This document shows, in pieces, positions 1-8,179 of a stretch of 64,000 nucleotides of DNA (positions are counted from its first letter, which is position 1; each line of letters starts with the position of its first letter). This DNA is from Haemophilus sp. HMSC068C11 (GTDB lineage: Bacteria; Pseudomonadota; Gammaproteobacteria; Enterobacterales; Pasteurellaceae), in assembly GCF_001815355.1 (NCBI RefSeq), contig NZ_KV820354.1, positions 62,001 through 126,000 of the forward strand, read 5' to 3'. A program made the translations under genes and the position numbers. Under the pieces are notes generated by a model that saw nothing but the letters and a program-made list of their open reading frames with translations, was not told where the DNA came from and ran no database searches.

Positions 1-330
1 GCCTTTTAAACAAAGCGCAGCCGTTAAAGGACGCATGGCTGTGCCAGCATTACCGAGAAACAGTGACAAGCCATTTTCAACCTGAAATGCGCCACCTAAG
101 CCTTCAACTTCACAGCAAGTTTTGTCTTCAGAAAGCTGGTAATTTACATTTAAAGCTTTAAGGGCATTTAGCATATGACGAATGTCATCACTGTCTAACA
201 AGTTAGTGACTGTTGTGGTGCCTTTAGCTAATGCGGCTAATAATAATGCACGGTTTGATAAACTTTTCGAGCCAGGTAAGTTGATCTCACCTTCAATGCG
301 AGTAATTGGCTCTAAAGTGATTGTTTTCAT
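1..330 (-). CDS. aroA: 3-phosphoshikimate 1-carboxyvinyltransferase (EPSP synthase), N-terminal part
   Basis: Partial gene; only the first 110 codons are inside the window and the rest lies to the left. The enzyme condenses shikimate-3-phosphate with phosphoenolpyruvate in the shikimate pathway (cytoplasm). Translating the minus strand from the ATG at 330-328 gives the EPSP synthase signature [12 protein letters not shown], with Lys22, Ser23 and Arg27 at the family's substrate-binding positions, and the loop [12 protein letters not shown] near residues 90-101. The ATG overlaps the purU stop codon (TAATG), so translation is probably coupled to purU. Identification is by recalled family motifs and is very secure. 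Confidence 0.95.
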   Translation of the reverse strand, partial: MKTITLEPITRIEGEINLPGSKSLSNRALLLAALAKGTTTVTNLLDSDDIRHMLNALKALNVNYQLSEDKTCCEVEGLGGAFQVENGLSLFLGNAGTAMRPLTAALCLKG

Positions 331-1166
331 TACAAGACCACCGTTTTATTTTTATACACAAAAATACGATCATGTAAGGCAAGATCAAGCGCACGACTTA
401 ATACGGTTTTTTCCACATCACGGCCTGCACGCATCATGGCATCGGCAGAGTAGGTGTGATCCACATTAATCACATTTTGCATAATGATCGGACCTTGATC
501 CAATTCATTATTAATAAAGTGGGCCGTTGCACCGATGATTTTTACGCCGCGCTCATAGGCTTGTTGATAAGGTTTTGCACCAATAAATGCCGGTAAGAAT
601 GAATGGTGAATATTAATCACACGATTTGGATAACGCGCCACGAATTCCGGATTTAATACACGCATATATTTTGCTAATACAATGTAATCAGGCGCATATT
701 CATCAATTTTTTCAGCAAGCAATTTATCGTGTTCTACACGAGTGAGACCTTCATGGCTGACACAATGGAATGGAATATCAAAGCGTTCAACTAATTCGCG
801 TAAATTATCGTGATTGCCAATGACTGCCGCAATTTCTACGTCTAACGCACCGTAGTAATTTTTCATTAAAATATCACCTATGCAGTGTGCTTCTTTGGTG
901 ACTAAAATCACGATACGTTTACGTTTTGCACTGATTAGGCGACAGTTTGTCCCTTTCGGCAAACTATAATCTAAATCAGCCAACAGGGTTTCTTCATTAA
1001 AAATCCCTTCTAATTCTGTACGCATAAAGAAATGCTTTGTTTCAAAATCAACAAACTCATTATTGTGAAGGATATTTAATTGATGTTTGTAACAAATATT
1101 GGTGATTTTGGCGATTAAGCCTTTATCATCTGGACAGTCGGTCAGTAATATTTTCTTTTCTAACAT
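330..1166 (-). CDS. purU: Formyltetrahydrofolate deformylase
   Basis: Hydrolyses 10-formyl-tetrahydrofolate to formate and tetrahydrofolate, supplying formate for PurT-type purine synthesis and balancing one-carbon pools. 278 residues from the chosen ATG, close to the E. coli 280. Residues 1-80 form an ACT domain with the diagnostic [11 protein letters not shown] segment; the rest is a formyltransferase fold with the [13 protein letters not shown] motif, whose second His is catalytic, and a downstream LDQGPII containing the partner Asp. The reading frame is open further upstream to 1223, but those 19 residues run through the hns terminator region and do not resemble the family, so the start at 1166 is preferred. 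It overlaps aroA by one base. Confidence 0.95.
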   Translation of the reverse strand: MLEKKILLTDCPDDKGLIAKITNICYKHQLNILHNNEFVDFETKHFFMRTELEGIFNEETLLADLDYSLPKGTNCRLISAKRKRIVILVTKEAHCIGDILMKNYYGALDVEIAAVIGNHDNLRELVERFDIPFHCVSHEGLTRVEHDKLLAEKIDEYAPDYIVLAKYMRVLNPEFVARYPNRVINIHHSFLPAFIGAKPYQQAYERGVKIIGATAHFINNELDQGPIIMQNVINVDHTYSADAMMRAGRDVEKTVLSRALDLALHDRIFVYKNKTVVL

Positions 1167-1189
1167 AATGAATATTTTGCAAGGTAAAT

Positions 1190-1219
1190 AAAAAAAGAGA
1201 ACCCATAAAAATGGGTTCT
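1190..1219 (-). terminator. Rho-independent terminator of hns
   Basis: Stem GAACCCAT/ATGGGTTC (1199-1206 and 1211-1218) with a 4-nt loop. Read on the minus strand it is followed by a run of T residues (A-run at 1190-1196 on the plus strand). It lies just after the hns stop and before purU. Confidence 0.85.
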
Positions 1220-1237
1220 GCATCGTTGATAATGAAA

Positions 1238-1642
1238 TTAGATTTCGAAAGAAGCTAAAGAGGCGCCTTTATCTAAGGCCTTTTGAATCACACGAGGTGT
1301 ACGACCTTGGCCAGTCCATGTTCTTTCTTGACCTGTTTCATCTGTATATTTGTATTTTGCTGGACGAGGTTCACGTTTTTTACGAATTGAAGAAGGGGCA
1401 ATTCCAATAATTGCAGTCAATTCTTCCGCAGTGATACCTTCTTGTTTAATTAATTCTTTATATTTGGCAATACGAGCACGACGTTCTTGTTCCGCTTGTT
1501 CAATTTCAGCCGCTTGAGCACGTTTTTCTTCAACGGCAGCTTGTAATTTTAAAAGTGAACTTTCGGCTTGTTCTAATGTTAAATCGCGTACAGCGGCGCG
1601 TAAACTACGAAGGTTCGTTAAACCTTTTGTTAATTCGTTCAT
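1238..1642 (-). CDS. hns: H-NS family nucleoid-associated protein
   Basis: 134 residues, the usual H-NS length. Residues 1-65 are a coiled-coil oligomerisation region rich in Glu, Ala and Arg. A basic linker (KKREPRPAKYKY) leads to the C-terminal DNA-binding domain with the AT-minor-groove loop TWTGQGRTPRVI around residues 108-119. Such proteins bind curved AT-rich DNA and silence horizontally acquired genes. The start has a good ribosome-binding site (AAGGGG about 6 bases before the ATG on the minus strand). It has its own terminator, so it is transcribed separately from purU-aroA. It could be called a StpA-like paralogue; the window shows only one copy. Confidence 0.93.
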   Translation of the reverse strand: MNELTKGLTNLRSLRAAVRDLTLEQAESSLLKLQAAVEEKRAQAAEIEQAEQERRARIAKYKELIKQEGITAEELTAIIGIAPSSIRKKREPRPAKYKYTDETGQERTWTGQGRTPRVIQKALDKGASLASFEI

Positions 1643-1943
1643 TATTACCCCTTTATATGTGTGAATGCTTAATTATTTTCTAGATATATATAATAGCGAA
1701 AATAATATATTTGGTAAATATGAATTAGCCTAAATACGGGAACTAATTGGTCGGATGTCCTCATATTTCACTGTGTAAAGTTGATTGTTTTTCTATGTAT
1801 TGCAAACGTTTGCTTATAAAACAACTTAACAAAGTTTTAACAACCTCATTAGAAACTTTAAATTAAAAAATAGATTTAGGGGAAAGTATAAGATTTTATT
1901 GGTAATTTCATTCATTTTAATGTAATCTCTCACCATCCTATAC
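1643..1943. other. Gene-free region between hns and the lysine riboswitch
   Basis: AT-rich divergent regulatory region that should hold the hns promoter (minus) and the lysW leader promoter (plus). It contains one clear palindrome matching a PurR operator (1800-1815, separate entry). I see no convincing coding sequence; a 70-codon minus-strand frame across 1826-2038 has no protein-like composition. Confidence 0.6.
1800..1815. promoter_or_regulatory. PUR-box-like operator palindrome
   Basis: TTGCAAACGTTTGCTT contains the perfect 12-bp palindrome GCAAACGTTTGC, the core of the PurR operator (consensus ACGCAAACGTTTGCGT). A purR gene is present in this window (41471-42481). The site lies 158 bp upstream of the hns start and about 130 bp upstream of the riboswitch, so its target is unclear. 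Other LacI-family proteins recognise related palindromes. Confidence 0.6.
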
Positions 1944-2115
1944 AACAGTAGAGGTGCGGTCATTATGAGTATTTTCCTGGAGTGGATAGCGTTGAAGGGA
2001 AAGGAAAGGAATGATTGCCGAAATCGAATAGGCGTCATCTTATTCGGTTGGTCACGTCTTCGAAAGGAACGTGACTGTCATAGTTTTTGTGTATTAACTA
2101 TGGAGCGCTACGGTT
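1944..2115 (+). ncRNA. Lysine riboswitch (L-box)
   Basis: The leader of lysW carries the conserved L-box elements in order. P1 is AACAGTAG (1944-1951) pairing with CTACGGTT (2108-2115) with one mismatch. Then come GAGGTGC (1951-1957), a GAGTA element (1967-1971), GGAAAGGAATGATTGCCGAA (2002-2021), a CGAATA/TATTCG stem, a GTCACGT/ACGTGAC stem (2051-2057 and 2069-2075) and TATGGAGCGCTAC (2099-2111). When lysine binds, such RNAs switch off the downstream gene. The last 60 bases before the ATG are the expression platform; I see no terminator with a T-run, so translational control is more likely. Identified from memory of the family consensus, not by a covariance search. Confidence 0.88.
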
Positions 2116-2178
2116 CGGTCTGGTCATGCTTGTGTCTTTTCTTGCCGTTGTCTCCATTAAATTATTAGGTATAACTTA

Positions 2179-3699
2179 ATGGAACTAGTCGATTATTCTT
2201 CATCTATTTATTCAATTATCCCCGCATTACTTGCAATTATTTTAGCGATTGCAACACGTCGGGTTTTGGTGTCTCTGAGTGCAGGGATTGTTGTTGGTGC
2301 ATTAATGTTGGTTAATTTCAACCCATTGAATGCATTCATTTATTTAAAAGATAATGTTATAGCATTAGTTTATAGTAGCGAAGAAGGCATGAATTCAAAT
2401 ATGAATATCGTGTTTTTCTTAGTTTTGCTTGGCGTATTGACCGCACTTTTAACCGTGTCAGGCAGCAACCGTGCGTTTGCTGAATGGGCACAAAATAAAA
2501 TTAAAGGTCGTCGTGGTGCGAAATTATTAGCGGCATCTTTAGTGTTTGTGACATTTATCGATGATTACTTCCACAGTCTTGCTGTCGGTGCTATTGCTCG
2601 TCCAGTCACTGATCGTTTTAAAGTTTCTCGTGCAAAATTAGCGTACATTCTTGATTCTACTGCTGCACCAATGTGTGTCATGATGCCAGTATCAAGCTGG
2701 GGAGCATATATTATTACTCTCGTAGCAGGTTTATTGGCGACTTACTCTATTACATCTTATACGCCAATGGGCGCATTCGTTGCGATGAGCTCAATGAACT
2801 ACTATGCGATCTTCTCATTATTAATGGTGTTCTTTGTTGCTTATTTTTCATTTGATATTGCATCAATGGCTCGTCATGAAAAATTAGCCATGGAACGTGA
2901 TTATAAAGAAGAAGTCATTGAAGGTGTAAAAGGCAAAGTTCGTAATTTAATTTTACCGATTGTGGTTTTAATTGTTGTGACTGTATTTATGATGATCCAC
3001 ACGGGGAGTGAAGCATTAGCAGCAGATGGAAAACCATTCAGTATCTTAGGTGCATTTGAAAATACAACCGTTGGTATTTCTCTTGTGGTTGGGGGCTCAA
3101 GTGCGGTTGCAATGTCAACATTATTGATTATCCTTGAGCGTCAAGTTTCTTTACAAGAATATGGAAAAGCATGGATTGCTGGTATTAAGTCCATGTTAGG
3201 TGCAATTGCCATTTTATTCTTTGCTTGGACAATTAATAAAGTAGTAGGTGATGCTCAAACAGGTAAATACTTATCTTCTTTAGTGAGTGGTAGCATTCCT
3301 GTTCAATTTTTACCTGTTCTTTTATTTGTACTTGGTGCGGCAATGGCGTTCTCAACAGGGACAAGTTGGGGAACATTCGGGATTATGTTACCAATCGCAG
3401 CAGCAATGGCAACCAATTCAGCACCAGAGTTATTACTCCCTTGTCTTTCAGCCGTAATGGCTGGTGCAGTATGTGGAGATCATTGTTCACCGGTTTCTGA
3501 TACGACTATTTTGTCATCAACTGGGGCAAAATGTAACCATATGGATCACGTCACCACGCAATTACCTTATGCGGCAACTGTTGCGACAGCAAGTGCTGTG
3601 GGCTACATTGTGGTTGGCTTTACAGAATCAGGTTTAGCTGGGTTTGTGACAACAGCAGTTGTTTTAGTAGCTTTAGTGTTTATCGTGAAAAAACGTTAA
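2179..3699 (+). CDS. lysW: LysW-type lysine transporter (NhaC Na+/H+ antiporter superfamily)
   Basis: 506-residue polytopic inner-membrane protein with about 11-12 hydrophobic segments and the NhaC-superfamily features: an FIDDYFHSL segment around residue 130 and GTSWGTFGIMLPIA and CGDHCSPVSDTTILSSTGA in the C-terminal half. NhaC-like proteins located behind lysine riboswitches in gammaproteobacteria were proposed to be lysine importers (LysW); the riboswitch here supports that role rather than sodium-proton exchange. The ATG at 2179 has only a weak upstream AGG, which fits translational control. It is monocistronic, ending at a perfect-palindrome terminator. Substrate assignment rests on context. 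Confidence 0.85.
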   Translation: MELVDYSSSIYSIIPALLAIILAIATRRVLVSLSAGIVVGALMLVNFNPLNAFIYLKDNVIALVYSSEEGMNSNMNIVFFLVLLGVLTALLTVSGSNRAFAEWAQNKIKGRRGAKLLAASLVFVTFIDDYFHSLAVGAIARPVTDRFKVSRAKLAYILDSTAAPMCVMMPVSSWGAYIITLVAGLLATYSITSYTPMGAFVAMSSMNYYAIFSLLMVFFVAYFSFDIASMARHEKLAMERDYKEEVIEGVKGKVRNLILPIVVLIVVTVFMMIHTGSEALAADGKPFSILGAFENTTVGISLVVGGSSAVAMSTLLIILERQVSLQEYGKAWIAGIKSMLGAIAILFFAWTINKVVGDAQTGKYLSSLVSGSIPVQFLPVLLFVLGAAMAFSTGTSWGTFGIMLPIAAAMATNSAPELLLPCLSAVMAGAVCGDHCSPVSDTTILSSTGAKCNHMDHVTTQLPYAATVATASAVGYIVVGFTESGLAGFVTTAVVLVALVFIVKKR

Positions 3700-3719
3700 T
3701 CGATAAGTGAAATAAAAGA

Positions 3720-3746
3720 GGGCGTATCATATGATACGCCCTTTTT
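3720..3746. terminator. Terminator after lysW, probably shared with cls
   Basis: Perfect 22-bp palindrome GGGCGTATCAT/ATGATACGCCC (3720-3741) followed by TTTTT on the plus strand and flanked by an A-rich stretch on the left, so it can end both lysW and the convergent cls transcript. Confidence 0.85.
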
Positions 3747-3762
3747 GTATCGGTTATAAAAA

Positions 3763-5223
3763 TTAGAGTAACGGACTAAACAAGAAAAATAACCGCTCGA
3801 TGATTCTATGATAGAAAGGACGATTGATCCATTCTTGCATATTGAGTGCAGAAGAATTCGCTAAATAATTCTCATGAAGTGTGGCGACTTCATTGGCAAA
3901 ATTACGATCCTCTATGGCAACGGTGATTTCAAAGTTAAGCAGGAAACTGCGTAAATCCATATTTACCGTACCAACGAGTGCAAGCTTGTTATCGATTAAC
4001 ACACTTTTAGTATGTAGAAGTCCTGCTTCAAAATGATAAATTTTTACTCCCGCTTCGAGTAAATCATCAAAAAAGGTACGGCTTGCCCAGCGAACCATTA
4101 GGGAATCATTTTGTTTTGGTAAAATAAGCGTGATCTCAACGCCACGGAATGCTGCAATACGTAGTGCCTCAGCGATATTATGACTTGGCACAAAATAAGG
4201 TGAGGTGATCACAATGCTTTCTCTTGCCGCATAAATGGCGGTAGCAAGGGATTGTGCAATTAAATCATCAGGGAACGCTGGACCACTCGCAATCACTTGT
4301 ACGGAGTGAGTATCATTGTCATCAATTTCCACAATTGGACAATTTGGTAATAAAAGCGGTAATTCTTCCGTAGTTTCAATTTCCCAATCCCAGGCATGTA
4401 AGCTGTTTAAAATCGGTGAGACAGGGCCGTTAATTCGCACCATTACATCTACCCAATTGCCCACATTACTTTCTTGTTTGAAGAAATTGGGGTCCACCAT
4501 ATTCATACTACCTGTATAGGAAATTTGATTATCAATGACGATAATTTTACGGTGTTGGCGTAAATCAATTCGGTTGAAGAACATACGGAATAAGTTTACG
4601 TGTAGTGCTTCGGTAATCTCAATGCCTTTCGCTCGCATTTCTTTACAAATAGCACTTTTAAGAAAGGCTTTACTACCTACGGAATCCAGTAAAAGACAAA
4701 CTTTTACGCCACGTTGCACAGCTTCTTCTAACGCTTGTTTAATCTCATTAATTAATCCATCATTACTCCAAATATAAAAGACCATATTAATGGAATGGCG
4801 TGCTTGTTGAATATCATCGATGATACTTCGAATAATGGTTTCTGGTGTATCGAGAATATGTAATTCATTGCCTCGAATATTCGGAATGCCTAAGCGTTGG
4901 TGGACTAATTTAAATAAAGCACGATAACGTGGGTCTTTAGAGTGAGTGACCACATCTTTTTGCTCTGAAAGCAGATTAAGCCATTTGATGTATTTAGGTT
5001 TTAACAACTGAAATGCTTTGGCACGGCGAGCACCGAGTTTCACTTCACCAAAAATTAAATAGGCAATGACACCAATCAGTGGCACGAGGTAAATAATCAT
5101 TAGCCATGACAGCGTAGCGGAAACCGCTTGTTTTTTGACGAGCAAACGCAAGGTGACAGAAATAACCGCCACCCAAATTAACACGGGAATAATATAAACC
5201 AGTATAATATGTTCAAAATTCAT
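3763..5223 (-). CDS. cls: Cardiolipin synthase A
   Basis: Makes cardiolipin from two phosphatidylglycerol molecules at the inner membrane. It has 486 residues, the E. coli ClsA length. Two N-terminal transmembrane helices (about residues 5-30 and 38-60) precede two phospholipase-D domains. Each has an HKD motif: HRKIIVIDNQISYTGSMN near residue 225 and HTKSVLIDNKLALVGTVN near residue 405. The gene diverges from the pseudouridine synthase with only 18 bp between the two start codons, so its promoter must lie largely inside the neighbour's 5' coding region or overlap its promoter. Confidence 0.95.
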   Translation of the reverse strand: MNFEHIILVYIIPVLIWVAVISVTLRLLVKKQAVSATLSWLMIIYLVPLIGVIAYLIFGEVKLGARRAKAFQLLKPKYIKWLNLLSEQKDVVTHSKDPRYRALFKLVHQRLGIPNIRGNELHILDTPETIIRSIIDDIQQARHSINMVFYIWSNDGLINEIKQALEEAVQRGVKVCLLLDSVGSKAFLKSAICKEMRAKGIEITEALHVNLFRMFFNRIDLRQHRKIIVIDNQISYTGSMNMVDPNFFKQESNVGNWVDVMVRINGPVSPILNSLHAWDWEIETTEELPLLLPNCPIVEIDDNDTHSVQVIASGPAFPDDLIAQSLATAIYAARESIVITSPYFVPSHNIAEALRIAAFRGVEITLILPKQNDSLMVRWASRTFFDDLLEAGVKIYHFEAGLLHTKSVLIDNKLALVGTVNMDLRSFLLNFEITVAIEDRNFANEVATLHENYLANSSALNMQEWINRPFYHRIIERLFFLFSPLL

Positions 5224-5241
5224 TAATTTTTAACCGTACTT

Positions 5242-5934
5242 ATGAAATTAGACATTGTTTATCAGACCGATGATTTTATCATTATTTACAAGCCTTGTGG
5301 GCTGAGTGTGCATAAAGATCAAAGCGAAATTGGTTTAACCACTTTGCTTGCTGAGCAGCTTGGCGTGCCGCAAGTTTGGCTTGTACATCGGTTAGATAAA
5401 GTGACATCAGGTTTACTCATTTTGGCATTGAACGCCGAAAGTGCGGCTGAATTTTTCCGACTTTTTGCTGAACACCATATTCAAAAAACTTATCTCGCCC
5501 TTAGTAATCAGAAACCCAAAAAGAAACAAGGATTGATTGTCGGGGATATGCGAAAGGCCAGAAACGGCGCCTGGAAACTCTGCGAATCGAAAGAAAATCC
5601 CGCGATTACGCGCTTTGAAAGTGTAAGTTGTGAGCCTAATTTACGATTATTTATCTTAAAGCCACAAACAGGTAAAACTCATCAATTGCGTGTAGCGATG
5701 AAAAGCTTAGCTAGTCCCATTTTAGGTGATGCGCTTTATGGTAAAAACACTGAAAATATTGACCGCACTTATTTACACGCCGCAAGATTGCAATTTGAAT
5801 TTAAAGGTAAAGCATTTGATGTGTTTACCCCTCCGAAAGAAGGAGAGTGGTGGCATCGTGATGCTGTTCAATCTCAGATTCAAAAATTTGGCTCAGCAAG
5901 TGCAGAGTCAACTGAACAGGAAAAGTGCGGTTAA
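5242..5934 (+). CDS. RluA-family RNA pseudouridine synthase (HI0042-like)
   Basis: 230 residues with the RluA-family catalytic signature VHRLDKVTSGLLILA, where Asp52 is the expected nucleophile, and a C-terminal GKTHQLRV motif. It converts specific uridines to pseudouridine in rRNA or tRNA; the exact target is not evident. There is no S4 RNA-binding domain, so it is a short member similar to TruC or the uncharacterised HI0042 group. It starts an apparent same-strand group with xthA and a DUF695 protein, as I recall for H. influenzae. Two uptake sequences lie in its 3' half (5762-5770 and 5923-5931); the last one overlaps the stop region. Confidence 0.88.
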   Translation: MKLDIVYQTDDFIIIYKPCGLSVHKDQSEIGLTTLLAEQLGVPQVWLVHRLDKVTSGLLILALNAESAAEFFRLFAEHHIQKTYLALSNQKPKKKQGLIVGDMRKARNGAWKLCESKENPAITRFESVSCEPNLRLFILKPQTGKTHQLRVAMKSLASPILGDALYGKNTENIDRTYLHAARLQFEFKGKAFDVFTPPKEGEWWHRDAVQSQIQKFGSASAESTEQEKCG

Positions 5935-5985
5935 GATTTCAATTATTTTGTATAATAGCCACAATTTTTTACATTAGGAACAAAA

Positions 5986-6789
5986 ATGAAATTTATCTCT
6001 TTTAATATTAATGGTTTACGAGCCCGTCCTCATCAACTTGAAGCAATTATTGAAAAATACCAACCGGATGTGATTGGTTTACAAGAAATTAAAGTCGCGG
6101 ATGAAGATTTTCCTTATGCAATTACCGAAAATCTGGGCTATCACGTTTTTCACCATGGGCAAAAAGGGCATTACGGTGTAGCACTGTTAACCAAACAAAA
6201 ACCAAAAGCGGTGCGTCGTGGTTTTCCAACTGATAATGAAGATGCGCAAAAACGCATAATTATGGCGGATTTAGAAACGCCATTTGGTTTGTTAACGGTA
6301 ATTAATGGCTATTTTCCACAGGGCGAAAGTCGTGCACATGAAACCAAGTTTCCGGCAAAAGAAAAATTTTATGCGGATCTTCAACGCTATTTAGAACAAG
6401 ATCACGATAAAGCCAATCCAGTGTTAATTATGGGCGATATGAATATCAGTCCAAGCGATTTAGATATTGGCATTGGCGATGAAAACCGCAAGCGTTGGTT
6501 GCGTACTGGCAAATGCTCATTCTTACCCGAAGAGCGTGAATGGTATCAACGCTTATACGATTATGGATTGGAAGATACGTTCCGTAAATTAAATCCAACA
6601 GTCAATGACAAGTTCTCGTGGTTTGATTATCGCTCAAAAGGTTTTGATGATAACCGTGGATTACGTATCGATCATATTTTAGTGAATCGTCAATTAGCAG
6701 AGCGTTGCGTTGATGTTGGCATTGCATTAGATATTCGTGCAATGGAAAAACCGTCAGATCACGCACCAATCTGGGCAGAGTTTAAATAG
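5986..6789 (+). CDS. xthA: Exodeoxyribonuclease III
   Basis: Class II AP endonuclease and 3'-5' exonuclease for base-excision repair. 267 residues, essentially the same length and numbering as E. coli ExoIII. Asn7 lies in [10 protein letters not shown], Glu34 in LQEIKV (metal ligand), [14 protein letters not shown] carries the catalytic Asp and Asn, and Asp258-His259 lie in [10 protein letters not shown]. The ribosome-binding site is AGGA about 8 bases before the ATG. A short 51-bp gap separates it from the preceding pseudouridine synthase gene, and it may have its own promoter (TATAAT at about 5951). Confidence 0.97.
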   Translation: MKFISFNINGLRARPHQLEAIIEKYQPDVIGLQEIKVADEDFPYAITENLGYHVFHHGQKGHYGVALLTKQKPKAVRRGFPTDNEDAQKRIIMADLETPFGLLTVINGYFPQGESRAHETKFPAKEKFYADLQRYLEQDHDKANPVLIMGDMNISPSDLDIGIGDENRKRWLRTGKCSFLPEEREWYQRLYDYGLEDTFRKLNPTVNDKFSWFDYRSKGFDDNRGLRIDHILVNRQLAERCVDVGIALDIRAMEKPSDHAPIWAEFK

Positions 6790-6798
6790 GAAAGCAAC

Positions 6799-7572
6799 AT
6801 GGATATGGCAAATTGGCAGAATTATCGTTCGCAAGTGAATGGTATGCCTGCCGTGTTTACCGCAAATATTGAAGATTTAGATGTTTATCATGGTAAACAT
6901 CTTAGTAAAGTTGTGCAATTTACCGTGCCTTACCAGGGAGATGAGGACGGTTTGCCGAATGAAGACGAATATGAAAAATTGATTAATCGTCTTTTTAAAA
7001 TCCTTGCACAATTGACCGCACTTCCAAATGTTTTTTTTGCTGGGCACTTTATTTGCAATCATCAGGCAAAAATGCATTTCTATTGTGAACATGATGCTTT
7101 GCTTAAAGAAACCCTTCAACAACTCGATTTTGTCTCAGAAATCAACGTACAGAATGATCCAAATTGGGATACCTATTTCGATTTCTTGTTGGCTTCACCA
7201 TTAGAAATGAAATTAAATGCGACAGAAGAGATTTTGAGTATGCTGAATAGCAAAGGGCGTAATTTAAGCGACACTTATTTAATTGAGCATACTTTCCATT
7301 TTGATGAAGAAGAGAAGATGTTTCCCTTTATGGATGAATTAACGCTCGGACAAGTGTCTTTTAATACGTTGAAATATTCTAGCCAAGCCATCCAAACAGA
7401 AGAAGATGAAGAGCCTTATTTTATGGTGAAATTGGAGCAAGAGCTTTCATTAGACAGTAATGAGATCTTCGAGTGGGTAGAGCGCTTTGAAAAGCTAGCC
7501 ATGGAGTTTTCTGGCGATTATATCGGCTGGGAATGCGATAATTTAATCGATGATCGTTCAGCATTAAATTAG
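6799..7572 (+). CDS. DUF695-type protein of unknown function (HI0040-like)
   Basis: 257-residue soluble acidic protein directly behind xthA (9-bp gap, AGGAAAG ribosome-binding site). I recognise it as similar to the H. influenzae HI0040 / TIGR01619 type with a DUF695-like N-terminal half (residues 5-130) that starts [15 protein letters not shown]. No catalytic motif, signal peptide or membrane segment is visible. Asp and Glu are abundant in the C-terminal half (for example TEEDEEP). An in-frame ATG two codons downstream (6805) is an alternative start. The function is unknown; proximity to xthA suggests co-transcription but says nothing firm about role. Confidence 0.8.
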   Translation: MDMANWQNYRSQVNGMPAVFTANIEDLDVYHGKHLSKVVQFTVPYQGDEDGLPNEDEYEKLINRLFKILAQLTALPNVFFAGHFICNHQAKMHFYCEHDALLKETLQQLDFVSEINVQNDPNWDTYFDFLLASPLEMKLNATEEILSMLNSKGRNLSDTYLIEHTFHFDEEEKMFPFMDELTLGQVSFNTLKYSSQAIQTEEDEEPYFMVKLEQELSLDSNEIFEWVERFEKLAMEFSGDYIGWECDNLIDDRSALN

Positions 7573-7704
7573 CCTGATAATTCATTAAATCAGTATAGAT
7601 TAGATAAAAATAAAGCCCATCAACACGATGGGCTTAAATTCTTTTGGCTACTAATTTAGGATTCGTAAAAGGAGACAAACGAAAGCTAAACCAAAAGAGA
7701 AATT
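7573..7704. other. Intergenic region after the DUF695 gene with terminator
   Basis: 132 bp of non-coding sequence between the DUF695 gene and tRNA-Asn (convergent). It holds one strong hairpin (7613-7635, described separately) and nothing else that I can recognise. Confidence 0.6.
7606..7640. terminator. Terminator for tRNA-Asn (minus), possibly bidirectional
   Basis: Stem AAGCCCATC/GATGGGCTT (7613-7621 and 7627-7635), 5-nt loop. On the minus strand it is followed by TTATTTTTATC, a good terminator tail for the tRNA; on the plus strand the tail (AAATTCTTTT) is weaker. Confidence 0.75.
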
Positions 7705-7780
7705 TGGCTCCTCCTGCGGGACTCGAACCTGCGACATATGGATTAACAGTCCACCGTTCTACCGACTGAACTAAGGAGGA
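7705..7780 (-). tRNA. tRNA-Asn (anticodon GTT)
   Basis: 76-nt cloverleaf on the minus strand: acceptor stem TCCTCCT pairing with AGGAGGA, D-loop TTCAGTCGGTAGA, anticodon loop CTGTTAA (GTT), T-arm GCAGGTTCGAGTCCCGC, discriminator G and an encoded CCA end. A strong promoter lies upstream (separate entry). Confidence 0.97.
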
Positions 7781-7804
7781 ATAAATTTGGTATCACAAAG
7801 AATA

Positions 7805-7840
7805 GGCGCGCATTTTAATGATCGGACCACTTCTTGTCAA
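7805..7840 (-). promoter_or_regulatory. Sigma-70 promoter of tRNA-Asn with GC-rich discriminator
   Basis: On the minus strand, a perfect -35 TTGACA (7840-7835), a 17-bp spacer and -10 TAAAAT (7817-7812), followed by a GCGCGCC discriminator typical of stringently controlled stable-RNA promoters. Confidence 0.85.
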
Positions 7841-7881
7841 GACCAAAATGAAAAAAATGACAAAAAAATTTACACTTTTTT

Positions 7882-7916
7882 CTGTCCACAAAGCCTGTGG
7901 ATAACTTTGTGGATTG
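7882..7916. promoter_or_regulatory. Cluster of DnaA-box-like sequences upstream of tRNA-Asn and uvrB
   Basis: TGTGGATAA at 7896-7904 is a perfect DnaA 9-mer (complement TTATCCACA). It is flanked by CTGTCCACA (7882-7890) and TGTGGATTG (7908-7916), each with two mismatches. The three sites fall within 35 bp, about 80-110 bp upstream of the tRNA start and 265 bp upstream of uvrB. From memory, E. coli uvrB also has a DnaA box in its control region. Confidence 0.6.
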
Positions 7917-8179
7917 TTTTTGTTTAAAATGGTCAACCACTGGTGCAGACTGGCTTTTCCTTAAATTGTTCATCTATTAGCCATAAGTGAATATTCTTTT
8001 AAATATCAATATGTTGCATAAAGTCCAGCAAAAAAGATAAAATATTTTTCAATTTTGAAGTGTTTCAGACTTGACACGCCTAAGTATGTGTAAAACTTGG
8101 ATTTTTATCACTCAATTTGGAGCAATAAATGTGCTAAAATAGCTCCATTTCTAAAATACCTAAAAAATTGACCTAACTT

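Larger units (their letters stand above)
7781..8179. other. Gene-free region between tRNA-Asn and uvrB
   Basis: 399 bp containing the tRNA promoter, a DnaA-box cluster (7882-7916) and the uvrB promoter region. A TTGACA lies at about 8073 and a TAAAAT-like -10 at about 8134, but they are too far apart to be one promoter. I looked for a LexA-type CTG-N10-CAG operator and did not find a convincing one. No coding sequence is evident. Confidence 0.6.

Noticed and set aside
1965-2168. A 67-codon open frame upstream of lysW.
   Set aside because: It lies inside the lysine riboswitch and its sequence is explained by RNA structure; no protein family is recognisable.
8040-8179. LexA (SOS) operator in front of uvrB.
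   Set aside because: I searched for CTG-N10-CAG-type palindromes and found none convincing in the 140 bp upstream; SOS control cannot be claimed from this sequence.
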